A stretch of 64,000 nucleotides of DNA, from positions 19,491,007 to 19,555,006 of the forward strand of contig CM039210.1 in the NCBI GenBank assembly GCA_008360975.2, given 5' to 3'. Of this stretch, positions 1 through 11,551 are shown piece after piece; within the stretch, counting starts at the first letter, position 1; the number at the start of each line of letters is the position of its first letter. The notes beneath the pieces are model-generated. The model made no database searches, was not told where the DNA came from, and saw only the letters and a list, made by a program, of their open reading frames with translations. The translations under genes were made by a program, and so were the position numbers. This DNA comes from Lichenostomus cassidix (taxonomy: Eukaryota; Chordata; Aves; Passeriformes; Meliphagidae).

Positions 1-530
1 AATGAATACTATGTGTATTATTTTAATTCTTTTCTTATAGAGGTAGCCTTGCTGTGAAAAATTGCTGTGTAATGATGACTAAGGTCTTTCTTTCTAGTAC
101 TAGCTGAGTTTAATAGTAGTAAAATAGCTGTTATAGTTTTATTAGAATGCTTGAACTGTCTGCTTGAACTGGATAACATCCCACGAACGGACCCCGCCAC
201 TGACACTCCAACTATCAGCACCTGTCGCCTGCAGAAACCACAATCTGGGAGCGATAACAGAATCAATGAAAGACGACTGCACATACTTCAAGGAGGTGGA
301 TCAGTTCCCAGAACATGCAAAATAGTTTGGAGAAAAATATGAATATGTATAACTGTTTATGAATATGCATTAGGCTGAAGAGTATGTAAAGGATGTCTCT
401 GTCCATACCAGGTGTGCTTTTTGGCTGAATGCCAAAGCACCCAGCACTGACCTTTTGCTTTTATCTGTCCCCTATTGTCTTTTATTAAACCTTTTTAATC
501 CTAACAGGAGAGTGGACCTCGTTTTTCACA
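1..530 (+). repeat. 5' LTR of ERV-1 (LTR1), start cut by window edge
   Basis: Near identical to 10,019-10,548. An ATTAAA polyadenylation signal lies at about 484-489, 42 bases before the LTR end at a CA dinucleotide (529-530). Confidence 0.92.
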
Positions 531-532
531 AT

Positions 533-552
533 TGGGCGGCCTCATCCGGGAT
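533..552 (+). other. Primer binding site, tRNA-Pro type, with two inserted bases
   Basis: TGGGCGGCCTCATCCGGGAT follows the LTR after two bases. It aligns to the tRNA-Pro primer sequence with two one-base insertions and one G-to-A change at a CpG. The CCGGGAT anchor is intact. Confidence 0.7.
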
Positions 553-1460
553 CAACGCCTCACCTCCGAGACCCTGGGAGACTCTGAGCGGGGGAGGGTA
601 CCCCTGCCGAGTTCGGTGGCCCACTGTTTCTTCTAGTGGGAACCGGCAGGTAGCAGGTTGGAATCCCGTGAACAAGAAGGGACGAAAAAAAGCAAAAGAA
701 AGAGGGAAGGCTCCATAAAAAGCCGTGGCAGGGAAGCCCCACAAATTTTTCGTGCACGAAGATTCAGACAGAAAACACGGATTGTGAGTATTTTCTGGGA
801 AGGGGCGGATACAGGGGATTGACTGTGTGTGTGTGAGATGCAGGCTGGCTCCAGACTTGCGAAGCGACTGAGGAGTCTCTGATACTGCGGTTCTGCTGTT
901 TTGCGAGAAACACGGCCAGGAAGGAGACAAAGCGTAAGGAAAAAGGAGTGAAAGATCTCCCGGGGTAACTGGGACGGGGTCCCAGGGAGGGGTTGGACCC
1001 CCAGGGAAAAGGAACCTGGAGTTTCCTGGTAGAAATCTACTGGGAGACAGGGGACGAGAGTAAAAGTCCCCAATTCCAAGTAAGGGAAAAATTGCCAGAT
1101 TGCGGGTAAAAACACACAAAGACTAGAGAAAAAGTACTCTGGACGGGAAGTGTGGGATAGCAGACCCAAGAGAATCTGGGACTGGAGTACCATATTTGAG
1201 TTTACCATTTTATTTAAAACACAGAATCTGTGAGGAATCAGTTAAAAGTAAAAATTGCTTTATTATTGTATTGTGAGTGAGAATGAATGATATAAGAAAA
1301 TAAAGGTGGGAGAATGTGAATGAATGGAAAGACGTGATTAATTTAAACTCTGGTATTTGGAAGGAGGTGGATATAATATACAGGAAAGGTTTTTTGTGCT
1401 ATAAAGGAGGTAGAGGCGTGGGTGAGAACAAAGAAAGAGGCCAGGGAGGAAAAGGAAAAA
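553..1460 (+). other. ERV-1 leader (5' untranslated, presumed packaging region)
   Basis: About 900 bases between the primer site and the gag start. No convincing coding sequence. A GGGGTTGGACC motif at 989-999 recurs in the leader of ERV-3 type elements. Splice donor candidates exist (a GTGAGTA at about 784) but cannot be confirmed from sequence alone. Confidence 0.6.
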
Positions 1461-3310
1461 ATGGGACAAAAAGGAAGTAGAATAAATTCAGGAAAAAAAG
1501 GGAGTAAAAAGATAATAGCAGATATACCCCAAGATAGTCCACTGGGGATTAAGTTAGCTAATTGGGAGAGTGACCCTCGTACAGAGAAGATAAAGATGAT
1601 TCAGTATTGTATGATAGAATGGCCAAAGGAAAAAATAAGATCCGACCATGTCTACTGGCCTAGGTATGGGTCTTTTGAAGCTTGGATTTGCCAGGCTTTG
1701 AACCGATTTATAAACTCAAAAGAACCAATTAATTCAGAAGAGGAGGAATATGCCTCGTGTTGGACAGGGGAGACGGGACCCTTGGGAATAAAAGTCTTTA
1801 AGATATCAGAAACCCCAGAGACAGAACGAGCAAAGGAAAAAGAAAGGAAAGGTTGGGATCCCTTGGAATCGCTCCCACCTCCGTTCGTGCAGGGGCCGGC
1901 GGGCGCGGCTCTGCCCCCGGCCGCCAGACATGCCGGAGACCCGCTGGGCTTAAATGCTATGGCTCCCAGACACGCGGCGACCCCACTTCAGCCGGGCTCC
2001 CTAACCCATGCCCCCGATCCTACTGCATCCGCACTGAGGCCCCCTGTAATGCAGCCAGCCGGCCCAGCCCCGGCCCGCACCCTAGAGCACATGGAGACCG
2101 GAAGTGTGCAATCTACTGTAGTTCCGTTTCCGCCGGCTCCCCAATCCACTTCCAGCCCCAACTCTATGACCCTGGAGGACTCAGCTGCCTCTTCTGCTTT
2201 TGTAGCTCCGAATTTTGATAATGCGGCACCGTATCAGAATACTAGAAGAAACTCAGTCAGGACTCAAAGGCAGCTTGATAATCCCTCTCCTGCCACTACT
2301 CCAAAACAAAGGAAAAGGGTCTCCTCTAAGGTTATGGGGATTGAAGAGCAGAAAGGGAGGGATCTAGAAATTAACTTATTCCCCTTACGAGAAGTGCCCA
2401 TGGGCGGTGTACAAGGGGGCATAGGTTTCGTAAATGCCCCTCTGACCTCCTCCGAGGTCAGAAATTTTAAGGAGATTAAAGGGTTATTAGAAGATCCCAT
2501 AGGTGTAGCTGAGCAATTAGATCAATTTTTAGGCCCCAGTATTTATACTTGGGAAGAGATGCAATCAATAATGAATATTATATTTTCCCAAGAAGAGAGG
2601 CAGATGATTAGAGCTGCTGGAATGAGAATTTGGGAAAGAGATAATATACAAGGTCCCCCAGGAGACCAGAAGATGCCAATAGCACCTCCTAACTAGAATC
2701 ACAACAAGGAGGCAGGGAGGGGGCATATGATTGATTATCGTAATTTAATAACCAAAGGAATAACGGAGGCAGCACCCCGGGGACAAAATGTAAGCAAAGC
2801 ATTCGATGGGCGACAAGGAAGGGAAGAAACTCCCACGGAGTGGTTAGAGAGATTAAGACATGAGACAGTACTCTGAAATAGACCCTGAAAGCATAGCAGG
2901 GCAGACTATTGCGAGTTAACTTTGTCACCCATGCCTGGCCAGATATTAGGAGAAAGTTAGAAAAGATTGAGGATTGGCAGGAGAAAGCATTAAATGATCT
3001 GTTAAGAGAAACCCAACAGATCTATGTAAGGAGAGATGAAGAGAAAGCCAAAGCAGAAACAAAAATTATAATTGCTGCTATGCGTGAGGGTAACTCTCAA
3101 AGGAATCTGATGCCCGCAGGTACCATTCCTAAACATTCGGGTTTCAGAGACAAGGAGAAAGGGAAAAATAGAATCTCAGTACGACCAAAATCTCAGGAGC
3201 AAACCAGAAAAACCTGCTTTTATTGTGAGAAAGAAGGACATTATAAAAGAGAATGTCCTCATCTAAGGAAGAACCTGGAAATATTTCAAGAGATAAACCC
3301 AGAAGAATAG
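1461..3310 (+). pseudogene. gag: ERV-1 gag (matrix, proline-rich linker, capsid, nucleocapsid)
   Basis: The chosen start at 1461 gives MGQ, a myristoylation signal, although the open frame extends upstream to 1422. Residues about 140-250 are proline/alanine rich (linker); about 290-410 are capsid, including PLREVPMGG and an E-rich helical region. A TAG at 2694-2696 ends the first open frame; the same frame continues to a frameshift at about 2865-2880, after which the capsid end and nucleocapsid continue in another frame to a TAG at 3308-3310. The nucleocapsid has one zinc knuckle, CFYCEKEGHYKREC (about 3215-3256). Structural polyprotein that would assemble the particle at the plasma membrane; here interrupted by one stop and one frameshift. 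Confidence 0.9.
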
Positions 3311-6300
3311 GGAAGTCAGGGGCTCTATTTTCTGGGGGATAAATACCATCTAGAGCCCTTGATAACTTTAAAAGTAGGCCCCCAAGAGGAAGTATTAGAA
3401 TTTATAGTAGATACTGGGGCAGAAAGAACCTGTGTAGTGAATGTCCCTAGAGGATGTAGTATAAGTAATGACACTATAAAAGTAACAGGAGCAAAAGGAG
3501 AAGGATTTAAAGTACCAGTAATTAAAAATGTAGTAATTGAAGAAGAAACCAGGATAGGGATGGGAGATGTCTTATTAGTTCCTGGGGCAGGTTGTAATTT
3601 ACTGGGAAGGGACTTGTAAATACAGTTAGGAATAGAGGTTATACCAGAAGAAGGGAAGATGACAGCTTAAGTGCTGAAACTTGGCCAGGAAGATGAAGGA
3701 AAAATTAACAAAGATGTGTGGGCTAGAGAAGGAAATGGGGGAGGGTTGAATATTGACCCTATAAGGGTCACGATTGAGAGAGAAGACTGTCCCATACGTG
3801 TCCACCAGTACCCTATATCCCTGGAGGGTAGAGAAGGATTAAAACCAGTAATAGAAGGATTGATAAAGGATGGGACATTGGAGCCTTGTACGTCCCCTCA
3901 TAACACCCCTATTCTCCCAGTAAAGAAGTCTGATGGGACTTACAGATTGGTACAAGATTTGAGGGAGGTTAAGAAGAGGACTCGGACACGTTATCCAGTA
4001 GTACCAAACCCCTATACTCTTTTAAGTAAAATCCCAGCTCAACACCAGTGGTTTAGTGTAGTGGATCTTAAAGACGCCTTCTGGGCCTGCCCTTTGGCAG
4101 AGGACAGTCAGAATATTTTTGCCTTTGAGTGGGAAGATCCGACTATTGGGAGAAAGCAGCAGTTAAGGTGGACAACACTACCACAAGGATTTACTGAATC
4201 CCCGAGTTTGTTTGGACAGGCTTTAGAAGAAATACTACAGGCTTTCCCCACTCCCCCTGGAATACAGATTATCTAATATGTGGACGATCTTTTATTATCA
4301 GGGGAAGTGGAAACTGAAGTTAGGGAAGGTACCATAGGACTTCTGAATTTTCTTGGGGAAAGGGAATTAAGAGTGTCAAAAGGGAAATTGCAGTTTGTAG
4401 AATCAGAAGTAAAGTATCTTAGACACCTGATAAGTAAAGGCAGCTGAAAGCTAAATCCTGAGAGGATTGCAGGGATTTTATCTCTCCCCTCTCCTTCTTC
4501 AAAGAAGGAAGTAAGAAGACTACTTGGATTATTAGGATACTGTAGATTATGGATTGAAGGATATACTCAAGCAGTAAAAGTTTTATATGAGAAATTGGCA
4601 GGAGGAGACCATATAGAGTGGACTAAGAAAGATGACAATAAATTAGAAGAATTGAAGTCTAAGCTGGCTTCAGTACCAGCTTTGAGTTTACCTTCACTGG
4701 AAAAACCCTTTTACCTGTATGTGAATGTGGAAGGTGGAGTGGCTCATGGAGTTTTAGTCCAAGAATGGGGAGGAGTAAAAAGGCCAGTGGCCTTTTTATC
4801 TAAATTACTAGACCCTGTAAGTCATGGCTGGCCAGTATGTATTCAAGCTATAGCGGCAACTGCTATTTTAGTAAAAGAGAGCCATAAACTGACTTTTGGA
4901 AGTAAGCTCATTGTGGGTACCCCTCATGCAGTTCGAAATATATCAAATCAAAAAGCTGAAAAGTGGTTAACAGATTCCAGAATATTAAAATATGAAGCAA
5001 TTCTAATAAATGGTAATGACCTGATACTAGAAATAAACAAAAGTTTGAATCCAGCTAAATTTTTATATAGAGAACCAAAAGATAATTTAACACATAATTG
5101 TTTAGAAATTATACAATATCAAACTAAAATTCGGGAAGACTTAGTAGAACAGGCCCTCCTAGAAGGAGAAAAAATATTTGTAGATGGGTCATCTAGATGC
5201 ATTCAAGGAAAAAGAGTGTCAGGATATGCCCTAGTTGATGGGAGGAATATGCAAACAATTGAAAAAGGAAAATTACCTTCAAATTGGTCAGCTCAGTCTT
5301 GTGAGTTATATGCTCTGAAAAGAGCATTAGAATATTTGGCAAAAAAAAAGGGATCATATATACTGATTCAAAGTATGCCTTTGGAGTAGTACACACTTTC
5401 GGAAAAATTTGGGAAGAAAGGGGTTACTAAATTCAAAAGGAAAGGGACTGATACATGAAGGACTAATTTTAGAGGTTTTAGAGGCATTAAAATTACCTGA
5501 AGAAATAGCTATAGTGCATGTCAAGGGACACCAAAGGGGAATGACCCCAGAAATAAGAGGGAATTATTTAGCAGATCAAGAAGCTAAAAATGCAGCAGAA
5601 AATGGGACCAAAAAAGTTATGTTAATTTTGACCCCAGACAAGGAAGAATTGGAAATCCCAAAGTTTAATGAAGCAGAAGAGAAAGAGTTAAGTAAAATAG
5701 GGGGGAAACAAGATCAGTCTGGGAAGTGGAGGCTTTCTGATGGGAGGCAGTTGCTTAATAAGCCACTAACTAGAAAAATAGTAGAAAATATGCATCAAAA
5801 GACTCATTGGGGTACTCAGGCATTATGTGATCATTTTTTAAGGAATTATGGATGTATTGGGGTCTTTGGAGTGGCAAAACAAGTAACTGAAAAATGTATA
5901 ACTCACCAGAAAGTAAATAAAAAAGTAATGAGAAAAATGACCCCAGGGAGTTGTGAATTAGCTCTGAGACCATTCCAGAGTATCCAAGTGAACTTTACTG
6001 AACTTCCCCAAGTACAGAGGTGGAAGTTTCTATTGGTAATAGTAGACCATTTGACTCATTGGGTAGAAGCAGTCCCTACTGTCAGTGCTACAGCTAATGT
6101 AGTATGTAAAACCCTTTTGGAACAAATTATTCCCAAGTATGGAATGGTTAATAGAATAGACTCGGGGACACATTTTACATCAAGAGTATTACAGCAGATA
6201 ACTCAAGCCTTGGGAATAAAATGGGAATTACATAGCCAGTGGCATCCACAGAGTTCGGATAGGGTAGAGAGAATGAACCAGACTTTAAAAAAAACTTTAA

Positions 6301-6830
6301 CAAAACTGATGATTGAAACACAAATGTCCTGGGTAAAATGTTTACCATTGGCTCTGTTGAGAATCCGAACACAACCCAGGTCAGACCTGGGAGTGTCACC
6401 TTATGAGATGATGTTCGGGCTACCCTTTCTGACCACCCAACATGAAACTGCTACTTATGAAATGGGAGAAATAAGTGTTAGAAAATATGTCACCACAATT
6501 GCAAAAACACTTGAAAATTTGAGGTTGAAAGGGATAATCCCTCAAACCACACCCTTAGAATTTAAAATCCATAATATCCATCCAGGGGAATGGGTGCTGG
6601 TGAAAACGTGGAAAGAGCAATCTTTAACTCCACAATGGGAAGGTCCTTTTCAGGTACTACTGACAGCCGAGGCAGCGGTCCGGACAAGAGAAAGAGGGTG
6701 GATCCACGCCAGCAGGATCAAGGGACCTGTGGAGGAACCTAAAGAGTGGACTATAACCTCTAAGCCAGGTGATACCAAGTTGACTCTTAAGCAAAGACTG
6801 GGTGGTAATGAACTGGGAAGACCCAAATGA
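3311..6830 (+). pseudogene. pol: ERV-1 pro-pol (protease, RT, RNase H, integrase)
   Basis: Same frame as the end of gag, one UAG downstream. Protease active site VDTGA at 3407-3421. RT begins near 3760; YVDD at 4277-4288. RNase H around 5175-5600; integrase from about 5770 with an HH pair and a conserved C, and a C-terminal domain ending with a WEGPFQVLL segment. Lesions: TAA 3617, TAA 3668, TAA 4274 (directly before YVDD), TGA 4445, a frameshift at the A-run near 5340-5349 and another near 5415-5425. The integrase zinc site reads CITH where CxxC is expected, and the first catalytic Asp is Asn (5991-5993). The DSGTHF and VERMN catalytic segments remain. Overlaps the next ORF by 29 bases. Confidence 0.92.
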
Positions 6831-7365
6831 TCCAGAGAATGTACTGAGGATCACACCTAACTGGGAAGTAAGGCCAAATTTATATCAGTTGTTCCAAGTG
6901 CCACCTGGACAAGTTTTGAGGACCCTCCGATACCACCCTTGGGGAGGAATACTTCCACCCCAAACCGGAGGTTCAAGACTTTTTCAGGCAGAGGGTCCTC
7001 ATGTTTTAGCTTTAGCCTGTGACTTGTATAAAGAAGAGATATTACAACCTCCATCAGTACCATACCATATACCCTGTTTGAAACATCCCCATACTGGACA
7101 TGCTAGCTGGGTTAAATGTAAATGCATAAGATGTGGGAAAAATTGGTATTATAGTTCACAAAAACGGCACCCTTGTTGTAGAAAGTGCCGGGTATCAGAT
7201 TTATTTCCAGCCCAAGTAGAACTAGAAAGGACTGAAATAATAACTTTTCTCTGTGGATGGGAATTACTAGTACCTGTTGAGTGGGAGGTGCCTGAGGAAC
7301 AGTGGGAAACTACAATTAAAAGGTGTCAAAAGCAATTTGCCTGGAAAATAGCAAAAAGGAAGTGA
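6802..7365 (+). CDS. Unrecognised 187-codon ORF between pol and env, zinc-ribbon-like
   Basis: Intact open frame starting MVMNWEDPND (an alternative Met is the third codon), overlapping the pol end by 29 bases in another frame. I do not recognise the product. It has no signal peptide or membrane segment. Residues about 105-135 contain KCKCIRCGKNW followed by CCRKC, giving C-x2-C-x14-C-x2-C, the spacing of a zinc ribbon. The C-terminus is basic (KIAKRK). It is open although pol upstream and env downstream carry several lesions. It lies in the same frame as env, separated only by the TGA at 7363-7365, so it is either a separate accessory gene, placed like vif in lentiviruses, or a long N-terminal extension of Env whose join is now broken by a stop. 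Function unknown. Confidence 0.6.
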   Translation: MVMNWEDPNDPENVLRITPNWEVRPNLYQLFQVPPGQVLRTLRYHPWGGILPPQTGGSRLFQAEGPHVLALACDLYKEEILQPPSVPYHIPCLKHPHTGHASWVKCKCIRCGKNWYYSSQKRHPCCRKCRVSDLFPAQVELERTEIITFLCGWELLVPVEWEVPEEQWETTIKRCQKQFAWKIAKRK

Positions 7366-9884
7366 TGAAGAGATAGAGGGCAAGACCAGGATTGGCCACT
7401 GTACTTGCCACTGAGAAGATCATATACACCTGCTATGGGTGGCAACCCCATAGGCATGGGAGGTGGGAGTATAAGCCATACCAGACCTCTATTTTTCCTT
7501 CTATTGTCACTCATTTTTTGTCTCTTCCCTTCTGGGATGCCAGCACAATCATGTTGCAAGTGCTACCAAATGCTTTACATGGAAAGAACCCAAGGTTCCT
7601 TTCTTGTTACTCACACCCACATCAACAGCCGCTGTTATAACCCATCCAAACTAGGTACCTGTATGCAAAATAAGAAAAAATATTGGATTGCAGAAAATTT
7701 AAGAATGAGTGGTAATAGGTTGGGAAGTGAATGTCCAAAGGGAGAAAGGTGGGTTTGTTTTACATTCGCCCTTAAGGGTAGAGTTCAGGACTTGGTAAAA
7801 GAACAAATAGTAAGCAAGAAGTCGAAGCCAGCACAGCAATCCAACTCTGTATCAGCTCCATGTCAGGATCTGTATACGAAACTCAGGCAATAACTAGAAA
7901 AAGAGGTAGATATCTCAAGATTTGGGAGAAACCTGTTTGCGGAATTGGGGGAGAGGATAAGTAAAGAACTAAACATAACCAACTGCTGGGTTTGTGGAGG
8001 GGCCTTAATGACAGAGGAATGGCCATGGAAAGGCAGCAGTTTAGGCCCCATTGAACTCCTTAAGTGGAATCGGACAAATATAAAAGGGGAAAACTGACCA
8101 GAAGGGTGGATTTTGAGTTCAACAGTGATAAGAGAAGAATGTCTCTGGCGCTCAGGGAAAAATTTTCTTCACAAAGTAGGAAATACTCCCTGTAAGAGGT
8201 ATAAAGTTAGTAATGGAACTTTTACATGGTGGATCCCAAAGGAACCAACTCTGTATTGAGCCCAGAAAAAACCAAAAGGGAAAAATTGTAAGTATAATAA
8301 TGAAACCAGACTGTTTCAATGTAATGATACAGGCAAGAATCCTTATTTTGGGATCCCAGAAATATCCAAATTCTAGGAAAATATAAATCAACAGAGAAAT
8401 GATTATTGGAAAGCACCAGATAGCTTATTTTGGTTATGTGGGAAAAAGAGCATACCCAAAACTCCCCCCCCCGGTGGAAAAGGAGTTGTACTCTGGAGAT
8501 CATACAACCAGGATTTTTCCTCCTACCAGGACCAGATGGAGATCAACTAGGAGTACCAGTTTATGAGGATTTAAAAAGAAATAAAAGAACAGTGATTGGT
8601 AGATTTCAAAAATGGGGAGAGAAAGAACGGCCCCCTGAACGCATACAGGAAACATATGGGCCAGCCACCTGGGCACAAGATGGGAGTTGGGGATATCGCA
8701 CCCCAATCAATATGCTGAATCGTATCATAAGACTCCAAGCAGTTGTAGAAATAATAACGAAAAAACCGCTTGGGCATTAGAGCTGATATCAGATCAACAA
8801 AGGCAAACAAGAGCTGCAGTTTATCAGAATAGGTTGGCTTTAGACTATTTATTAGCTGAAGAAGGGGGTGTCTGTGGAAAATTTACTACATCAGATTGTT
8901 GATTGTTGTTTAAAAATAAATGATCATGGAGATGCCGTCCTAGATATAGCCAAGGATATCAGAAAAATAGCCCACGTACCGGTGCAAAAATGGGAATCAA
9001 TGCTAAAAACTAACTGGTGGGATAATGCATTGGGAGTAGAATGGTGGAAAAAGCTAGGCTTCTTCCTTTTATGCACAACAGCTGGTTTGATATTTCTTCC
9101 TTGCCTGGTCCCCTCTTTTATTCGGCTAATCACCAGTGTAGTCCAAGGTATGCAAGTAGTTACTATGCCTGTGGACCCAAAATTGGCTACATCCAGAACA
9201 GCACAAAAGATCATGGTGATTTAGGGTAAAATAGAAATTACTAATGTAAAAGAGCTAGAAGCTGGATAATAGTAATAATAATATTTTTAAACTGATTCAG
9301 AGAGCCAGAGATTGGATAATGATTTACTAAGATATGCCAGCTGCGATTCATTTATTATTTTCTTAATGAATATGTGCCTACTTGGTACCGGGGAGGATGA
9401 AAAAAGGAGAGCCAAGTAATTGAGAGAAACCACCAAGTGTAACCGAGCATCCCGCCCTTGGACCCCAAGACCGGTACGAGTTGGTTCTCAGGCTTGGACT
9501 AGGACCAAGGACCAAGGGAACATGCGCACCTGTCATAATTAATCATCGGGACCCTTCCCCACAATTAATTTGAAGACACTGCGCTTGCGCAAGCATATTT
9601 AAATGAACTTTGAACTCATTATAATACGAAGCGGGGATAGGTAATGAATATGTATAGGGGCTTTGTCTAACTTTATGCATATGTAATCTGTAACCTAATA
9701 TGAACTTAGTGAAGTGCCGCTGAGGGTGTGCATGTCTTTGGAGGGGCTACCCCCCATGCACCCCAGCTGGAATAAACACATACCTACTTCATAACTATCT
9801 GAGTTGTGGAGTCAATTCCGTGCTTCAATGGTGTTAAAGAGACAAAATAATAAGACCCCTTTGAGGAGCAAAGTTGATTTGTGA
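7366..9884 (+). pseudogene. env: ERV-1 env (SU and TM), interrupted by a solo LTR
   Basis: The frame is open from 7366; the first ATG is near 7435. A hydrophobic signal peptide (LFFLLLSLIFCLFPS) lies at about 7486-7535. SU has a CWVC motif near 7990 and a CGKK segment. Stops occur at about 7891 (TAA), 8095 (TGA), 8258 (TGA) and 8374 (TAG); a nine-C run at about 8464-8472 marks a frameshift, with others near 8760 and 8890. TM includes QNRLALDYLLAEEGGVCGK, the immunosuppressive-domain type region, a disturbed cysteine cluster, and a membrane span at about 9055-9125. The cytoplasmic tail is split by the LTR at 9217-9827; beyond it the frame stays open to a TGA at 9882-9884. Confidence 0.87.
9217..9827 (+). 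mobile_element. Solo LTR (LTR-a) inside ERV-1 env
   Basis: Starts TGATTTAGGG, ends GTGCTTCA, flanked by perfect ATGG duplications (9213-9216 and 9828-9831). AATAAA at 9771-9776. A GGAGGGG/CCCCCC hairpin (about 9740-9755) precedes the polyadenylation signal as in LTR3. Four-base duplications are typical of gammaretroviral integrases. Confidence 0.82.
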
Positions 9885-9946
9885 GAGAAATGAGTGAATG
9901 GTGGAGATAAAGAAACAAGAATTACTGCTCAAGCCAAATGATTTGT
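9832..9946 (+). other. End of env and 3' untranslated stretch of ERV-1
   Basis: Holds the last env codons (to 9884) and a short untranslated stretch. Confidence 0.6.
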
Positions 9947-9976
9947 AAAAAAAAAAAAAGAAAAGAGAAGGAATTG
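9947..9976 (+). other. Polypurine tract of ERV-1
   Basis: A-run followed by GAAAAGAGAAGGAA directly upstream of the 3' LTR start; the expected plus-strand primer site. Confidence 0.75.
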
Positions 9977-10548
9977 TGATAAATACATACTATAATGTTG
10001 GGTTTTCACAAATATTACAATGGATACTATGTGTATTATTTTAATTCTTTTCTTATAGAGGTAGCCTTGCTGTGAAAAATTGCTGTGTAATGATGACTAA
10101 GGTCTTTCTTTCTAGTACTAGCTGAGTTTAATAGTAGTAAAATAGCTGTTATAGTTTTATTAGAATGCTTGAACTGTCTGCTTGAACTGGATAACATCCC
10201 ACGAACGGACCCCGCCACTGACACTCCAACTATCAGCACCTGTCGCCTGCAGAAACTGCAATCTGGGAGCGATAACAGAATCAATGAAAGACGACTGCAC
10301 ATGCTCCAAGGAGGTGGATCAGTTCCCAGAACATGCAAAATAGTTTGGAGAAAAATATGAATATGTATAACTGTTTATGAATATGCATTAGGCTGAAGAG
10401 TATGTAAAGGGTGTCTCTGTCCATATCAGGTGTGCTTTTTGGCTGAATGCCAAAGCACCCAGCACTGACCTTTTGCTTTTATCTGTCCCCTATTGTCTTT
10501 TATTAAACCTTTTTAATCCTAACAGGAGAGTGGACCTCGTTTTTCCCA
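9977..10548 (+). repeat. 3' LTR of ERV-1 (LTR1)
   Basis: Full copy, 572 bases, from TGTGATAAAT or the TG just upstream to TTTTCCCA; ATTAAA about 46 bases from the end. The right flanking duplication cannot be tested because the left flank is outside the window. Confidence 0.9.
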
Positions 10549-10701
10549 CCCCTTTCATCAATCAGGAGAGATGAATGTGAGAAGATATAAGTGAAAAAAT
10601 AAAACAGCAACAACCAAGATAACAGCAATAACAACTAGATACAAAGGCGCTGAGTCATGTGCTCCTCCTGGGAACAGAGAGACAACAAGGTGGCAAAGAA
10701 G

Positions 10702-10847
10702 CCCCCTCCTAAAATGGCGGCCGCCATAGCAGGCCATGTGGCCCAGAGGACAAAGACAAGATGGTAGAGAAACTCCCCTTCTCCCAAGATGGTGGCTGCC
10801 GTAGCAGTCCACATGGCCCAAAGGACAAAGACAAGATGGCGTACTGT
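10702..10847. repeat. Two-copy 73-bp tandem repeat
   Basis: Units begin at 10702 and 10775 and share the block GGACAAAGACAAGATGG at equal offsets; roughly 80 percent alike by eye. Confidence 0.7.
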
Positions 10848-11036
10848 GGACCACGCAGCCGAGAGAACAAAGGAAAACAACACAGTAACCGAGCCTCTGC
10901 TGTTCCAGAACACTCCCTTCCCCCAAAACAACAACCAACAGGCAACAGAGACAAAACAAAACCTGAAAAACAACTATTTTTGACCAAAAGGCTCTGATGC
11001 TGCCAAAATGCTGGAAGAAAATTCCCGGCATCTGCA

Positions 11037-11190
11037 GGTCCGACCCCTTCTCAGCATGGCGCAGCTCAAACTGTGGGCAGTGGCTTGAAAAATTTGTGGA
11101 GAGCAGGTCCAACCCCTTCTTGGTGCAGCGTGGCTTGAACTGGGGGCAGCAGCTGGAAAAACCCTTGGAGAGAGGGTCCAACCCCTCTTC
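11037..11190. repeat. 69-bp imperfect tandem repeat, two full copies plus the start of a third
   Basis: Units start with GGTCC(G/A)ACCCC at 11037, 11106 and 11175, exactly 69 bases apart; each contains GGCTTGAA and GGGCAG segments. Confidence 0.75.
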
Positions 11191-11551
11191 GGTATATGGC
11201 AAGCAGCAGCAGTGAAGATATTGAGAAATTCTCCAAAGCCCAGGGAGAACAAAAGAGCTCCTGCCTCACGCCGCCTCACAGGAGTCGGCAAGTGGCAGAA
11301 AAAAACAACCCAACAAGCAGAGACGGTGTTGCGAAATCTGCTCCGAAACAGCTTCGGATTGTGAAATGCAGCTTCTCAGGTTGCCCTATTATAGCAAGGA
11401 AGTATGTTAGAAACTTTGCTCCAAAAAAAAGAGAGCCCCCTTCTTTTGGTGGGGTTTTTTCTTATTAAGAGCTCTAACAACCATATATAGAGTCCATAAA
11501 CTTACCTTAGTGAAAGTGAAGAATATTATCTGAACTTCTAAACAGGACTAA

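Larger units (their letters stand above)
1..10548 (+). mobile_element. ERV-1 provirus, gammaretrovirus-like
   Basis: Two LTRs match without indels at a constant offset of 10,018 bases (1-530 against 10,019-10,548); I count 8 substitutions, 7 of them transitions. The first about 42 bases of the 5' LTR lie before the window. Internal order is primer site, leader, gag, UAG, pro-pol, an extra ORF, env, polypurine tract. One CCHC zinc knuckle, a VDTGA protease motif, a YVDD reverse transcriptase motif, a GPY-type integrase end and a TM with the labile-disulfide type region place it with gammaretroviruses. Pol and env carry several stops and frameshifts, so it is not competent. Confidence 0.93.
10549..11551. 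repeat. Unclassified GC-rich repeat region with two short tandem arrays
   Basis: Contains two 73-bp units (10702-10774, 10775-10847) and a 69-bp repeat (next entries). The minus strand is open for 214 codons (10,558-11,202), which a 69-bp period (23 codons) makes easy by chance. No protein family recognised. May be leader-like ERV sequence, since it carries the GGTCCAACCCC motif also present in ERV leaders. Confidence 0.45.

Noticed and set aside
526..1208. Long minus-strand open frames across the ERV-1 leader
   Set aside because: Antisense to a GC-rich leader, no family features, no promoter.
10558..11202. 214-codon minus-strand frame as a host gene
   Set aside because: It consists of 69-bp and 73-bp tandem repeats; a 69-bp period keeps a frame open by chance.
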